Assembly: GCF_037975445.1 (NCBI RefSeq)
Contig: NZ_CP150254.1
Location: 1,486,001-1,550,000 of the forward strand
Source of the DNA: Peribacillus sp. FSL P2-0133
GTDB lineage: Bacteria; Bacillota; Bacilli; Bacillales; DSM-1321
Direction of reading: 5' to 3'
DNA length: 64,000 bases
Shown here: piece after piece, positions 53,531 to 62,858 of the stretch
How the letters are laid out: each line of letters begins with the position of its first letter
How positions within the stretch are numbered: the stretch's first letter is position 1
Made by a program: the position numbers and the translations under genes
The notes under the pieces: generated by a model
Told to the model about the DNA's origin: nothing
The model's input: only the letters and a program-made list of their open reading frames with translations
Database searches by the model: none

Positions 53531-54056
53531 AATGACCCAACTGGCCTGCTATTCTAAGTTTCATTTGAGATGAGTATTTTTTTATAATGGAAATTGAGGG
53601 AAAACGAATGGTTTATTCGTTTTAATCGGGGGGACCATCATCAATTCACTTTTCCACATGCATATAAGCTTTATTTTATATTCTTTGTTGCTTTCCTCTA
53701 AATGCGAATAGGGTTTGGAAGGGATGAAGGGCGTTATTTTGCGACCACCCTATCAGGTCTGCTTTATACCCATGTCGGTTATATCATGGAGGGGGGAATG
53801 TCGAAGAGACAGGCCCTTTACGATCGATATGATGGGCGGAATGGCAATGGTGAAAAATGAACTTGGAAAAAGGGGGACTCTGATGGGTCCCTTTTTAGTT
53901 TGGCTTCAATAGATAATCACTTCTTGATCCTTTTTTTATCTGTGCTCTAAACAAAAGAAATATTTAACCGAATTATTAGGTATGAGTTCATTGATAAAAC
54001 CATAATTTTTCGTGGAATTATGAAATGAAAAAGTAAGAGAAGGGCGAGATGACACA
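53531..54056. other. 526-base gap upstream of cheV
   Basis: Short ORFs with no convincing leader; a terminator-like hairpin (about 53872-53894, GGGGGAC / GTCCCTTTTT) is present. No gene identified. Confidence 0.4.
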
Positions 54057-54962
54057 ATGGAAGCAAATAAAGGAATATTACTGGAAAGTGGCACGAATGA
54101 GCTTGAGATAGTGGAATTCGGTCTCGGAAAGAATAAATTCGGCATTAACGTAATCAAGGTGAAGGAAATCATTAATCCTGTCCCCATCACGCTTGTCCCT
54201 CATTCCCATCCAAATGTGGAGGGGATCATTGAACTTCGTGGAGAAGTCCTGCCAGTTGTGAATGTGGCGTATGCTTTAGGATTTCCGCCATCTGAAACTC
54301 CTGAGCAGGATAAATTCATAGTGGCTGAATTCAATCAGCAAAAAGTGGTTTTCCATGTCCATACCGTAACACAGATCCACCGTATTTCCTGGTCCCAAAT
54401 CGAAAAGTCTTCGGATATGTATCAAGGCCTTGAAAGTCAGATTATCGGAGTAATAAAATTAAATAGAGAAATGTTACTATTACTTGATTTTGAAAAAATA
54501 GTGGTCGAAATCAATCCAGAATCAGGAATAAACATCCAACAGGTTAAAAAGCTTGGTACCCGGCAAAATTCAGACAAGAGAATCCTGATTGCAGAAGATT
54601 CTCCATTACTGAGAAAGCTGCTTTTTGATACATTGTCAGAAGCGGGATTCAAGTACTTGGAGTTTTATGAAAATGGACTTGATGCATTTAATTATCTGGA
54701 GAATTTAATTGAATCAGGAAAAGTGGTTGAAGATGAAGTGCATCTTGTAATTACCGATATTGAGATGCCTCAAATGAATGGACATCATTTGACTAGAAGA
54801 ATAAAGGAAAACGGGGAACTCGCTGGGTTGCCGGTGATTATTTTCTCTTCTTTGATTACTGACAGCCTTCGTCATAAAGGTCAGGTCGTAGGGGCTAACG
54901 CACAAATCAGCAAGCCAGAAATTGCAGAGCTTATAAAGTTGATAGACAGATTGGTATTATGA
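54057..54962 (+). CDS. cheV: chemotaxis coupling protein CheV
   Basis: A 301-residue protein: CheW-like domain (~15-155) that couples receptors to CheA, then a response-regulator receiver domain with acidic D181 in AEDSP and phospho-acceptor D234 in VITDIEMP. Phosphorylated CheV supports adaptation in Bacillus. No chemoreceptor or che gene is nearby. ATG at 54057; the Shine-Dalgarno match (GAAGGGCGAG) is moderate. Confidence 0.95.
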   Translation: MEANKGILLESGTNELEIVEFGLGKNKFGINVIKVKEIINPVPITLVPHSHPNVEGIIELRGEVLPVVNVAYALGFPPSETPEQDKFIVAEFNQQKVVFHVHTVTQIHRISWSQIEKSSDMYQGLESQIIGVIKLNREMLLLLDFEKIVVEINPESGINIQQVKKLGTRQNSDKRILIAEDSPLLRKLLFDTLSEAGFKYLEFYENGLDAFNYLENLIESGKVVEDEVHLVITDIEMPQMNGHHLTRRIKENGELAGLPVIIFSSLITDSLRHKGQVVGANAQISKPEIAELIKLIDRLVL

Positions 54963-54967
54963 ATGTG

Positions 54968-55004
54968 AAAACGGGCCGATGAGGCGTTACCTCACGGCCC
55001 GTTT
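54968..55004. terminator. terminator between cheV and ykyB
   Basis: AAACGGGCCG / CGGCCCGTTT with an inner TGAGG / CCTCA stem; works for both converging genes. Confidence 0.85.
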
Positions 55005-55017
55005 GGTTTATCAATGA

Positions 55018-55524
55018 TTAATACTTGGAACCTTTTCCTAAAAAGGAGGATGGGAATGGATTGTGAAAAGGTTGCTTGACCGACCCACGTCCGTGAGCCT
55101 TTTTCTCGATGTTGGTATTGTTCGGTTGTTTTTCACCTGCTTGTCCAACGTAAGTTTGCAGGATCTGTTTTGCCTTGGATAATGACAACGCGGCTTTAGG
55201 GTTCCGTATGGAAGCTGCCCGGCTGCCGAGGTGGGGTAGTTTTTTCAAATCTTCCTTTGTGGGAGGTAAATGAAAAACATATGATCCGCATTCGACAATG
55301 ACGTCGGATTGTTGTGCTGCAAAGCGAGGGTTATCAGAGAAATGAAGTCCAATCTTCTTCGCTTTTCCTTCTTGCATAAGCTTGCTTAATGCGAGTCGTT
55401 TTAAATTATATAAATTCTTGGGCTCCAATGCAGTCTTTGCATGTTTATTGACAATAAACACGGCTTGGGCAAGGGAGTTTATCGAAAACTCATCCCTTTC
55501 AGAATGTCCTTTCGTTTGGTTCAT
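55018..55524 (-). CDS. ykyB: YkyB-like protein
   Basis: A 168-residue protein: NSLAQAVFIVNKHAKTALEP, then NLYNLKRLALSKLMQEG and GLHFSDNPRFA match the YkyB family as remembered, next to cheV as in B. subtilis. Function unknown. ATG at 55524 with AAAGGAG. Confidence 0.82.
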   Translation of the reverse strand: MNQTKGHSERDEFSINSLAQAVFIVNKHAKTALEPKNLYNLKRLALSKLMQEGKAKKIGLHFSDNPRFAAQQSDVIVECGSYVFHLPPTKEDLKKLPHLGSRAASIRNPKAALSLSKAKQILQTYVGQAGEKQPNNTNIEKKAHGRGSVKQPFHNPFPSSFLGKGSKY

Positions 55525-55814
55525 TGTGGAAACTCCTTTTCTTAATGAGGTTAGAAGGACGTTATAAACAGACTTCCTTCAGTAAAAACCCGTTTTTATA
55601 TATTGGTTGAAATAGAGACGTGTGTGCAACCAGGCAGAAAAAAGTGAAAAAATAATGCATGTACATCTCTAGGGTATGACCATCATTTCCCAACACTTTA
55701 CCATCTATTCATTTTCATATTATACCACTTCAAAATATATAGGGAAGTAAAATTCAATCCGACGCCTTTTAGTCCAAGAAAAAGAAGGCGCTTTTGTCGC
55801 CTTCTTTCCAACCC

Positions 55815-56177
55815 TTATTTAGTGTATATATTGATATTTTCAGATACCCCAGCCTGTGCGCCGAATTGTTGCTGGTTACCCTGAAAGCCTTGATAAGCAG
55901 GGTACGCTGGATAAGCGGGGTAAGGAGGGTAAGCGGGCGGGTATGGAGGAGGATATGGAGGATAGACAGGATAGATAGGTGGACGGTTATTGAATAGCAA
56001 CGGTCCAATTGCCAATCCTGCAACAAAAGCTACAGGCGCCAATAGCGGAAAGAAAGGAAAGAAGCGCTCGTCATTCCAATATTCAGGTCCATATTCATTC
56101 CCATATGCATTTCTGTAATCGTTCTGTAGCATAATGGTCTGCGGATAGTGGTAGTAAGGAAAATACTGTGTTTGCAT
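55815..56177 (-). CDS. Pro/Tyr-rich small protein, possible spore-coat type
   Basis: A 120-residue protein: Tyr/Pro-rich N-terminus (YFPYYHYPQ), one hydrophobic segment FFPFFPLLAPVAFVAGLAIG, then YPPYP-type repeats to about residue 95 and a QFGAQAG ending. Composition recalls spore-coat or outer-spore proteins, but no family is recognised. ATG at 56177 with AAAAGGAGG upstream. Confidence 0.65.
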   Translation of the reverse strand: MQTQYFPYYHYPQTIMLQNDYRNAYGNEYGPEYWNDERFFPFFPLLAPVAFVAGLAIGPLLFNNRPPIYPVYPPYPPPYPPAYPPYPAYPAYPAYQGFQGNQQQFGAQAGVSENINIYTK

Positions 56178-56294
56178 AATTTGCCTCCTTTTCTCAAATT
56201 CTTTACATAGTATGGATTTTTTTAAGAAAAGAGCCTGTTTCATCTTAATCTGTTATAATGAATCTACTTATGAGAATAATTTGGGGGGACCTTG

Positions 56295-56675
56295 ATGGAT
56301 CGGTTTAAAAGCATTTTTGCAGTCGGTTTTGGAGGAGCGGCTGGAGCGATATTGCGATATTGCGTAATCTTGACTGCTGGTCATTCCTTCTTCCCGTTTG
56401 GAACCCTCTTAATAAATATAGTAGGCAGCTTTTTACTTGGAATGATCAATGGCTATTTCGCCTCGAAAAAGAGATCGCTTGTTTTTTTAGCGCTGGGCAG
56501 CGGGTTTTGCGGCGGTTTCACCACGATGTCCACATTTTCACAAGAAGTGGTGGATCTACTGCAGACTTCTCTGGCATTGGCGGGACTGTATATTGGTGCC
56601 ACGCTTTTTTTTGGTTTGGTTGCTGGTTTCTTCGGACTGGGACTTTTTAATAGACGGAGAGGTGAGTCCCTTTGA
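56295..56675 (+). CDS. crcB: CrcB/Fluc fluoride channel, subunit 1
   Basis: A 126-residue, four-helix fluoride exporter half: FGGAAGAILRYCVI, FGTLLINIVGSFLLGMI, GFCGGFTTMSTFSQEV. Fluc channels work as dual-topology dimers; in Bacillus two genes lie in tandem and form a heterodimer. ATG 56295 follows GGGGGGACC. It overlaps the second gene by four bases. No fluoride riboswitch is seen in front. Confidence 0.93.
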   Translation: MDRFKSIFAVGFGGAAGAILRYCVILTAGHSFFPFGTLLINIVGSFLLGMINGYFASKKRSLVFLALGSGFCGGFTTMSTFSQEVVDLLQTSLALAGLYIGATLFFGLVAGFFGLGLFNRRRGESL

Positions 56676-57034
56676 TTGAGGTTCTTTTGGTATTTATAGG
56701 AGGCTTTTTGGGAGCGGCCTCAAGATATGTCTTGCAGATTATTTTTAATAGGCTATTGCCAGCCGTCTCGATACCCATTAGCATTTTACTGATTAACCTT
56801 ATAGGTTCCTTTGGGCTTGGAATGGCGCTTCCACAGAAAGAAAGCTGGGCTTTATCTTTGCAGGTTTTTCTGACAATAGGTTTCCTGGGTGCTTTTACGA
56901 CCTTTTCAACATTCAGCATGGAAACACTTGAACTTATTAGGAAACACCGTTATATAGATAGCCTTATCTATATAACGGTGTCTGTTTTAGGGTGTATCGG
57001 AACTTTCCTGTGCGGCTATTTAAGTATGGTATAA
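56672..57034 (+). CDS. crcB: CrcB/Fluc fluoride channel, subunit 2
   Basis: A 120-residue second Fluc half: FIGGFLGAASRYVLQI, NLIGSFGLGM, TIGFLGAFTTFSTFSMETLE. TTG start overlapping the previous stop (TTTGA), with AGAGGTGAG upstream. Pairs with subunit 1. Confidence 0.93.
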   Translation: MIEVLLVFIGGFLGAASRYVLQIIFNRLLPAVSIPISILLINLIGSFGLGMALPQKESWALSLQVFLTIGFLGAFTTFSTFSMETLELIRKHRYIDSLIYITVSVLGCIGTFLCGYLSMV

Positions 57035-57206
57035 CCTTTATGGCAACTACCATTTGGTACTGGTAAAAAAAACCTGGTTTTCTCAGATATACTTCTAATG
57101 CTATAATTCATAGGAGTCCATTACACATGATTTATGGCAACAAGTCGTTTTATTCGCACAGGTTTTGTTAAAAAGTCTGGCGGTTTTCCCCTGTATTCTT
57201 TTCCTA

Positions 57207-58079
57207 TCATTTTTCGGATTGGAATTCGTAAACTGTCAACTCCGGACGTGAAAGGAAACGATATGGGAGACGGGTAGTGCCAAGCCCTCTATTAACATGT
57301 AAAGTTAATGAATCGATTTCATACGTGCCTTCCCGGTACTTTTCAGCGTATGGGGGAGTTACAAGGGCACCGGCAAAGGGGATTTGTACTTGTCCTCCGT
57401 GACTGTGACCGCTTATTTGATACTGGATGTCATAAGTCCTTGATGTGTCGGCAAGGTCAGGGGCATGCGAAAGCATAATGGTGAACACTTCTTCAGGAAT
57501 GCCAGATAGTGCTTTTTCAAAATCAGGTTTTCCTAGCATGGCATCATCAACCCCGGCAATGACTATTTCTTCAGCCGTTAATAAGGTAATCTTAGTTGAG
57601 GTATTTTGCAACATGGTAAAATGGGATTTTTCCATGATATCGCTGTAAATTTCTGAGCCATATCCCCCATGATCATGGTTACCGTAGATGCTGAACTTTC
57701 CAAGTGGCGCTTTGAGCTGATTTAAAACGAGAGGGATTTTCTGGTAATCCTTATATTTATTAGGCTGGTCCATCAAATCTCCGGTAAATAAAATAACATC
57801 AGGGTCCAGTTGGTTTATCTTATTGACAATTGCTTGTAAATCTTTAAGCTGAAATTGAAAGCCTAAATGCGTATCACTGAATTGGACCATTTTCATGCCA
57901 TGAAAACCTTTTGGGATAAGCGGGTGGCTGATGATTTTATGCTTGATTTCTAACCACTTAGGTTCCAAATTATGGGCATAATAGTTTCCGCCAATACCTA
58001 AACCGGTTAAGGTAGCCAATGTACCAAAACTTTTCTTTAAGAATGTTCTTCTGGATATGGGTTTATTCAAATTAATCAA
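57207..58079 (-). CDS. ykuE: Tat-exported metallophosphoesterase YkuE
   Basis: A 290-residue calcineurin-like phosphoesterase. Twin-arginine signal ISRRTFLKKSF near the N-terminus, then the metal-binding motifs DTHLG, GDLMD, GNHDH and HGHSGG-type (SGHSHGG) near 220. In B. subtilis YkuE is exported by TatAyCy and bound to the wall. Start TTG at 58079; a second TTG at 58070 is possible, the leader is weak. Confidence 0.88.
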   Translation of the reverse strand: MINLNKPISRRTFLKKSFGTLATLTGLGIGGNYYAHNLEPKWLEIKHKIISHPLIPKGFHGMKMVQFSDTHLGFQFQLKDLQAIVNKINQLDPDVILFTGDLMDQPNKYKDYQKIPLVLNQLKAPLGKFSIYGNHDHGGYGSEIYSDIMEKSHFTMLQNTSTKITLLTAEEIVIAGVDDAMLGKPDFEKALSGIPEEVFTIMLSHAPDLADTSRTYDIQYQISGHSHGGQVQIPFAGALVTPPYAEKYREGTYEIDSLTLHVNRGLGTTRLPYRFLSRPELTVYEFQSEK

Positions 58080-58230
58080 CCTATCTAATATAAAAATGTT
58101 ACTTCCTCATACTAACAAACAATATACATAAAATGAAGAAAATATCTTCTATGAGCATATGAAAAACATGTAAACTGGAGTTTGATGAAACCGTATCCGG
58201 TTTGAAATTGAACATCTATACGGAGGTAAC

Positions 58231-60090
58231 ATGATGACCGAACCAATGTTTATTACACTGATTATACTTCTATGCGCGATCGCGCTTTTTATACAAGGGA
58301 AATTTCGAGCAGATTTAATTGCACTTAGTGCACTATCCATTCTGGGTTTACTGGGGATTCTTACATTGGATGAACTAGTGGCCGGGTTTGCGAACCAAGT
58401 GGTCATCATGCTGGCTGGGCTATTTATAGTCGGTGCCGGCCTGTTAAATACAGGAATCGTGGAAAAGGCAGGAAATAAGTTGTTGGGTTTATGTGGGGGC
58501 AGTGAATGGAAATCGCTGCTTATCGTCATGCTGACAGCAGGAATATTAAGTGCCTTTTTAAGCGGAACAGGAATTGTTTCCATACTGCTTCCGCTCGTTA
58601 TGAGCATGGCCTTAAAACAAAAAACAAGTCCGACAAGGTATTTATTGCCACTTGCCTATGCAAGCAGTATTGGAGGGCTATTAACACTGACAGGTACTCC
58701 CTCCAATATGATCGTTGCTGATGTCTTACGGCAAAACGGAATAGGGACATTAGAGTTTTTTGACTTTACACCCGTGGGCTTGATCGCCTTTGCAGCAGGG
58801 TTATTCTTCATGTTGACACTCGGACGCCTGTTGCTTCCCGAGAAGACGATTGCCGCGAACAATAGTGTCAAGGGACTGTCGGCAGGGGAGCTTGCAGGCA
58901 TGTACAAAGTATATGACAGATTGCATTATCTGCATATACCCGCTACTTCTGATATTGTTGGAGAAAGGCTGTCTGACCTCCAGCTTCCTATTCAGTATGA
59001 ATTGACTTTGATTGAAATCCAGCGGAAGCCAAAGGATAAGCAATTACCGCTGTTGCAAAGACAGCTGACGATTTCAGCAAGGGCGGATGAGGTTCTTCAT
59101 CCTGAAGATATCATTTTGGTGTTTGGGGAAGAAGAAGCAGTTGAGAGATTGGCACTTAACTATGAACTGGAGTTTAAACATTTCAATACCGAACAAATAA
59201 AGAAACATTTTCTTAGCAGTAGATTTGGATTGACAGAAATATTGATCGTCCCGAACTCGGATTATGAAAATCAAACCTTGATTGATGTGCATTTTCGTGA
59301 GAAATACCAATGTAATGTGCTTGCAATCAATCGGAATGGCGAATATATTCAAGCCGATGTCGGAACGGAACGCCTTAAACCGGGGGATGCAATCCTGATA
59401 CATGGGGAATGGGAGAACATTGAGAGGATTTCCTCGGATTTACAGGATGTCATCGTTATTGGAAGTACCTCGGAAGATGGCTCTCCGGTCAACTCCAAGG
59501 GCAAAGCATGGATTGCCTTGGGAATCACTGCATTGATGGTCATTCTATTATCGATGGAGTCCGTCCCTGCCGTACTATCGGTATTGACGGCCGCATTGTT
59601 GATGGTGATCACTGGCTGTGTCCGTTCGATGGAGGATGCTTACCAAAAGATTAACTGGGAACCTGTTCTTTTGATTGCAGCCATGTTCGGAATAACGGCT
59701 GCATTGGATAATACGGGCGGAGTGAGGATGATAAGTGATTGGCTGGCCGTTTTATTCAGTAATATCGGGGCACACGGCATATTAGCGTTCTTTTATCTCC
59801 TGACACTGATCCTGAGCCAATTCATCCCGTATGGAGCCGCGGCGGTAATCATGACGCCCATTGCACTGACATCTGCGGTGAATCAAGGCATCGATCCCCT
59901 ACCTGTGTTTATATGCCTTGCCGTTGCTGGCAGTTTGGCGTTATCGACTCCAAGGGTTGCCACTACCAACGCGCTTGTGATGACGGCGGGTGATTACAAG
60001 CATAAAGATTTTATCATGATCGGGATATCCATACAGATCTTCATTGGCGTTATCATGGTGATCACGATCCCGTGGTTCTTCCCTTTTTGA
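58231..60090 (+). CDS. SLC13/DASS-type transporter with two RCK_C domains
   Basis: A 619-residue protein: N-terminal membrane half (about 6 segments), two TrkA_C (RCK_C) domains (~210-290 and ~300-400) with LTEILIVPNSDYENQTL and RLKPGDAILIHG, then a C-terminal membrane half ending in ATTNALVMTAGDYK. Related to Na+-coupled dicarboxylate/sulfate transporters with regulatory domains (YbhI/SLC13-like). Substrate unknown. Start ATG 58231 or 58234; GGAGG suits 58234 slightly better. Confidence 0.82.
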   Translation: MMTEPMFITLIILLCAIALFIQGKFRADLIALSALSILGLLGILTLDELVAGFANQVVIMLAGLFIVGAGLLNTGIVEKAGNKLLGLCGGSEWKSLLIVMLTAGILSAFLSGTGIVSILLPLVMSMALKQKTSPTRYLLPLAYASSIGGLLTLTGTPSNMIVADVLRQNGIGTLEFFDFTPVGLIAFAAGLFFMLTLGRLLLPEKTIAANNSVKGLSAGELAGMYKVYDRLHYLHIPATSDIVGERLSDLQLPIQYELTLIEIQRKPKDKQLPLLQRQLTISARADEVLHPEDIILVFGEEEAVERLALNYELEFKHFNTEQIKKHFLSSRFGLTEILIVPNSDYENQTLIDVHFREKYQCNVLAINRNGEYIQADVGTERLKPGDAILIHGEWENIERISSDLQDVIVIGSTSEDGSPVNSKGKAWIALGITALMVILLSMESVPAVLSVLTAALLMVITGCVRSMEDAYQKINWEPVLLIAAMFGITAALDNTGGVRMISDWLAVLFSNIGAHGILAFFYLLTLILSQFIPYGAAAVIMTPIALTSAVNQGIDPLPVFICLAVAGSLALSTPRVATTNALVMTAGDYKHKDFIMIGISIQIFIGVIMVITIPWFFPF

Positions 60091-60101
60091 TAAGACATAA
60101 G

Positions 60102-60131
60102 GCATTGTTCCATTTATGGACAATGCTTTTT
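60102..60131 (+). terminator. terminator of the DASS transporter
   Basis: GCATTGTTCCA / TGGACAATGC (one bulge) followed by TTTTT. Confidence 0.75.
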
Positions 60132-60208
60132 CAATGTGTTTCTTTTCAAATGGATTGGATGAATGTGGTTCTGAAAAAAGAGTTATGCAGTAGGAATTAA
60201 AATATTTA

Positions 60209-60237
60209 TTATCAATGCAAGAAACTAATGGTATAAT
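60209..60237 (+). promoter_or_regulatory. predicted SigA promoter of ykuI
   Basis: TTATCA (60209-60214), 17-base spacer, TATAAT (60232-60237). Confidence 0.6.
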
Positions 60238-60279
60238 TTTGGCATATTGGTGTTTTCGTAATTAGGGGGAAGATGCATC

Positions 60280-61485
60280 ATGGATACAGAAAAGATATTA
60301 AAGAATTTAGACAGGGTGACACCATTCTTTCAACCGATTTTCAGTGCAGATCAACATCAGGTAATCGGGTATGAAATTCTAGGGCGCTATGAGGAACAAT
60401 CGGAATATAAAAGCCTTGGACCTTTTTTTCACAATTCTGCAGTGCCGGAAGAGTATAGGGTGGAAGTGGATAATTACGTACTTGAAATTGCTTTGGAGAG
60501 AATAAAAGACTATGGTGAAGATTTTCTTATCTTTATCAACAGGGATCCTAATTTGCTTATGCTGGATCATGGCGAAGAATTCATGGAGATTTTACATCGT
60601 CATTTTCAACCGGAGGAAATGCACCGGATCGTACTGGAATTATCAGACACAATCAGCCCGGAAAACTTAGATCCTTTGCAGCATGTGCTTGCTTACTTTA
60701 GAACATATGGGATTAAGATAGCTTTAGATCATTTAGGACAAGATACGCAATTGGACCGAATCGCACAGATTTCTCCGAATATTTTAAAAGTTAACCTGGA
60801 CCAGCTTCGCATTTCAGGTGGAGATGCCTATCAGGTAATCCTGTTTTCTCTAAGCATGCTTGCGCGAAAAATCGGCGCCAATTTACTATTTGAGAACATT
60901 GAGTCCGAATACCAGCTTCGTTTTGCATGGAAGAATGGGGGACGATATTATCAAGGGTATTTTTTGGCGAAACCGGAAGGCGAATTCATTAATAAAGATT
61001 TACTTCGTGAAAAATTCCATCAAGAATGTCAGTCCTTCATTTCTTTAGAGACCAAGAAGCTTGAAGCCGTTTATCAAAAGACTTTGCAATTCAACGAGAA
61101 TATGCAAAATTTCTTAAAACAGCAAAAGCGGAACGGCTCCCATGAAGATTTTCTCGGTATTTTGGCGAAAAAGTTGGATTCTGTATGTTTTCGGCTTTAT
61201 ATTTGTGATGAAGAGGGGTATCAAAAATCCCCCAATATCCTACATAAGGACGGGCAATGGTTAGTCCAACCCAATTATATGAATAAAAATTGGAGCTGGA
61301 GACCTTATTTTCTCGAAAATATCGTAAAGATGCGCAATGAGAAAAAAGGAATACTATCCGATTTATACAGTGATATCGAAACGGGGGAAACTATACGGAC
61401 CTTTTCATATCCCCTGAATAATAAGGAATACATTTTCTGTGATCTTTCTTATAGTTATTTATATGAAAATGAAGCACTATTATAA
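60280..61485 (+). CDS. ykuI: YkuI, EAL-domain protein with degenerate catalytic motifs
   Basis: A 401-residue protein: EAL domain (~15-245) and a C-terminal PAS-like domain. The EAL motif is E32-I-L, and DDFG is DHLG in KIALDHLGQD, so several phosphodiesterase residues differ from active enzymes. B. subtilis YkuI binds c-di-GMP but is inactive or weakly active; this fits a receptor role. ATG after GGGGGAAG. Monocistronic. Confidence 0.88.
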   Translation: MDTEKILKNLDRVTPFFQPIFSADQHQVIGYEILGRYEEQSEYKSLGPFFHNSAVPEEYRVEVDNYVLEIALERIKDYGEDFLIFINRDPNLLMLDHGEEFMEILHRHFQPEEMHRIVLELSDTISPENLDPLQHVLAYFRTYGIKIALDHLGQDTQLDRIAQISPNILKVNLDQLRISGGDAYQVILFSLSMLARKIGANLLFENIESEYQLRFAWKNGGRYYQGYFLAKPEGEFINKDLLREKFHQECQSFISLETKKLEAVYQKTLQFNENMQNFLKQQKRNGSHEDFLGILAKKLDSVCFRLYICDEEGYQKSPNILHKDGQWLVQPNYMNKNWSWRPYFLENIVKMRNEKKGILSDLYSDIETGETIRTFSYPLNNKEYIFCDLSYSYLYENEALL

Positions 61486-61559
61486 ATATCGATTCATGAA
61501 TATAATCGCTTTAAATGTGTAACGATAAGCAGAAATGATGCGCTTGGAGGAGACATATT

Positions 61560-61787
61560 TTGAGCACGTACATCTGGATTCTAATCATAATCGTTACAAT
61601 CATGGCATTATATCTGCTCTTTTATACTTATTCTGTAGCAAGGGCACAGAAAGTGAAGGCCAGATATGATTCGACTATCGATGATTCCGTTAAAGAACAT
61701 CCTTATTTAATGAACCCGGTATTCGTTTCCCTTTTCGTCGGGACGATTTTGGTTGCCGGTTTTATTTTTTACTATGCTTTTCGATAA
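61560..61787 (+). CDS. small membrane protein, unknown
   Basis: A 75-residue protein with two hydrophobic segments (~4-22 and ~54-73) and a charged middle. TTG start with GGAGGAG 7 bases upstream. No family recognised. Followed by a terminator. Confidence 0.7.
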   Translation: MSTYIWILIIIVTIMALYLLFYTYSVARAQKVKARYDSTIDDSVKEHPYLMNPVFVSLFVGTILVAGFIFYYAFR

Positions 61788-61796
61788 TTGTGAGAG

Positions 61797-61828
61797 GGAG
61801 ATTTCAATATCATGAAATCTCCTTTTTT
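61797..61828 (+). terminator. terminator of the small membrane gene
   Basis: GGAGATTTCA / TGAAATCTCC with TTTTTT. Confidence 0.9.
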
Positions 61829-61968
61829 ATTGTGAAGAATGGGTAATGGTATCAAGGTATCCCGAAGAATTTGATTTTGTAGTTTGGCTTTGATTTTGAC
61901 GGGTATTGAAAGGCATAGGCAAAAATCATAACCATTAGGAGAAACTCTATAACAAGGAGATGATTGTA

Positions 61969-62454
61969 ATGAGGAAGTATCTAGTTGCATGTCTTGCCAG
62001 TGTCCTTTTATTTTTGAGTGGAGGGTTCACTGCTTCAGCGGAGGGCTTACATAGAGAGGAAGTACTATCTTTGGTACAGGATGCCATGGAGAACCAAGGT
62101 TCGATCAGTGAGAAAGTACGTACTAAGGAAGCGATAGAAGGGAAGTTGGATAAACATTTCACAGGTGATTTCATCAAGAAGTTTGTCCAAGCGAATGTAG
62201 TGAAAGTCGATGGCGGTTATACCGCATTTGGATCAGATTTCGCTCCGTATTATATCCCTTTTTTCAGTTATGACAAGAATACGGAAATTGTATATGGGAA
62301 AAACGGTGATGTCATTTATGTTCAGGAGGAGTTCCAGGACACTGGGGACGGACCGGTATCGATGGAAAAACATGTTGAATCAGTTACTTTGAAAAAGGAA
62401 AATGGCGTTTGGAAGGTAATGGATGTAAAGTATGAAAGTGATAAAATGAAATAA
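61969..62454 (+). CDS. secreted protein of unknown function
   Basis: A 161-residue protein with a signal peptide (MRKYLVACLASVLLFLSG, then ASA cleavage) and a mature domain VSLVQDAMENQ-like helix followed by beta strands. No named domain is certain; a DUF3993-like family is possible. ATG at 61969 with AAGGAG 9 bases upstream. Confidence 0.65.
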   Translation: MRKYLVACLASVLLFLSGGFTASAEGLHREEVLSLVQDAMENQGSISEKVRTKEAIEGKLDKHFTGDFIKKFVQANVVKVDGGYTAFGSDFAPYYIPFFSYDKNTEIVYGKNGDVIYVQEEFQDTGDGPVSMEKHVESVTLKKENGVWKVMDVKYESDKMK

Positions 62455-62495
62455 GGAAAGTTCTTTAAATTGAAAAATATGGAGTTGAAATGAAG

Positions 62496-62534
62496 AAGTC
62501 TAGAGGAGGTCACGGCCTTCTCTAGACTTTTTTT
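62496..62534 (+). terminator. terminator of the secreted-protein gene
   Basis: AAGTCTAGAG / CTCTAGACTT with a run of T residues; it overlaps the end of the minus-strand glutaredoxin gene. Confidence 0.85.
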
Positions 62535-62766
62535 ATATATTCAGTTCTTTTTTTATTTCGTCCAATTCAAAACCAACAATGGCTTTCCCATCGATGACGA
62601 CCGTAGGTGTGGAATAGGCACCGTATTTATTCGTTAATTCTTTTCGGGCTTGTCCATCTGCTTTAATATCCTTTTCTTTGTAAACGACATTATTATCATC
62701 AAAGAACATTTTCATGATTTTGCAGGGAGGGCAATCAGGTTGGGTATATAGCGTAACGTCTTTCAT
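62533..62766 (-). CDS. glutaredoxin-family thiol oxidoreductase
   Basis: A 77-residue glutaredoxin-fold protein. Active-site CPPC (C12, C15) in TQPDCPPCKIM, the TPTVVIDG cis-Pro loop, and an NrdH-like length. Reduces disulfides. ATG at 62766 with GGAGG upstream. Confidence 0.9.
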   Translation of the reverse strand: MKDVTLYTQPDCPPCKIMKMFFDDNNVVYKEKDIKADGQARKELTNKYGAYSTPTVVIDGKAIVGFELDEIKKELNI

Positions 62767-62858
62767 TTCAATCCTCCATGTATTCTTTAGGTAAGGTTTA
62801 TTTTTTCATTATAGAGGATGCCAGGACATTTGAATAGGAAAACACCCCAAGTACCGTT

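Noticed and set aside
53715..53912. 65-codon ORF upstream of cheV
   Set aside because: No proper ribosome binding site and the end lies inside the terminator-like hairpin; no family resemblance.
56178..56294. Fluoride riboswitch before the crcB genes
   Set aside because: No GGUGAUGAGG-type conserved core or pseudoknot elements in the short leader.
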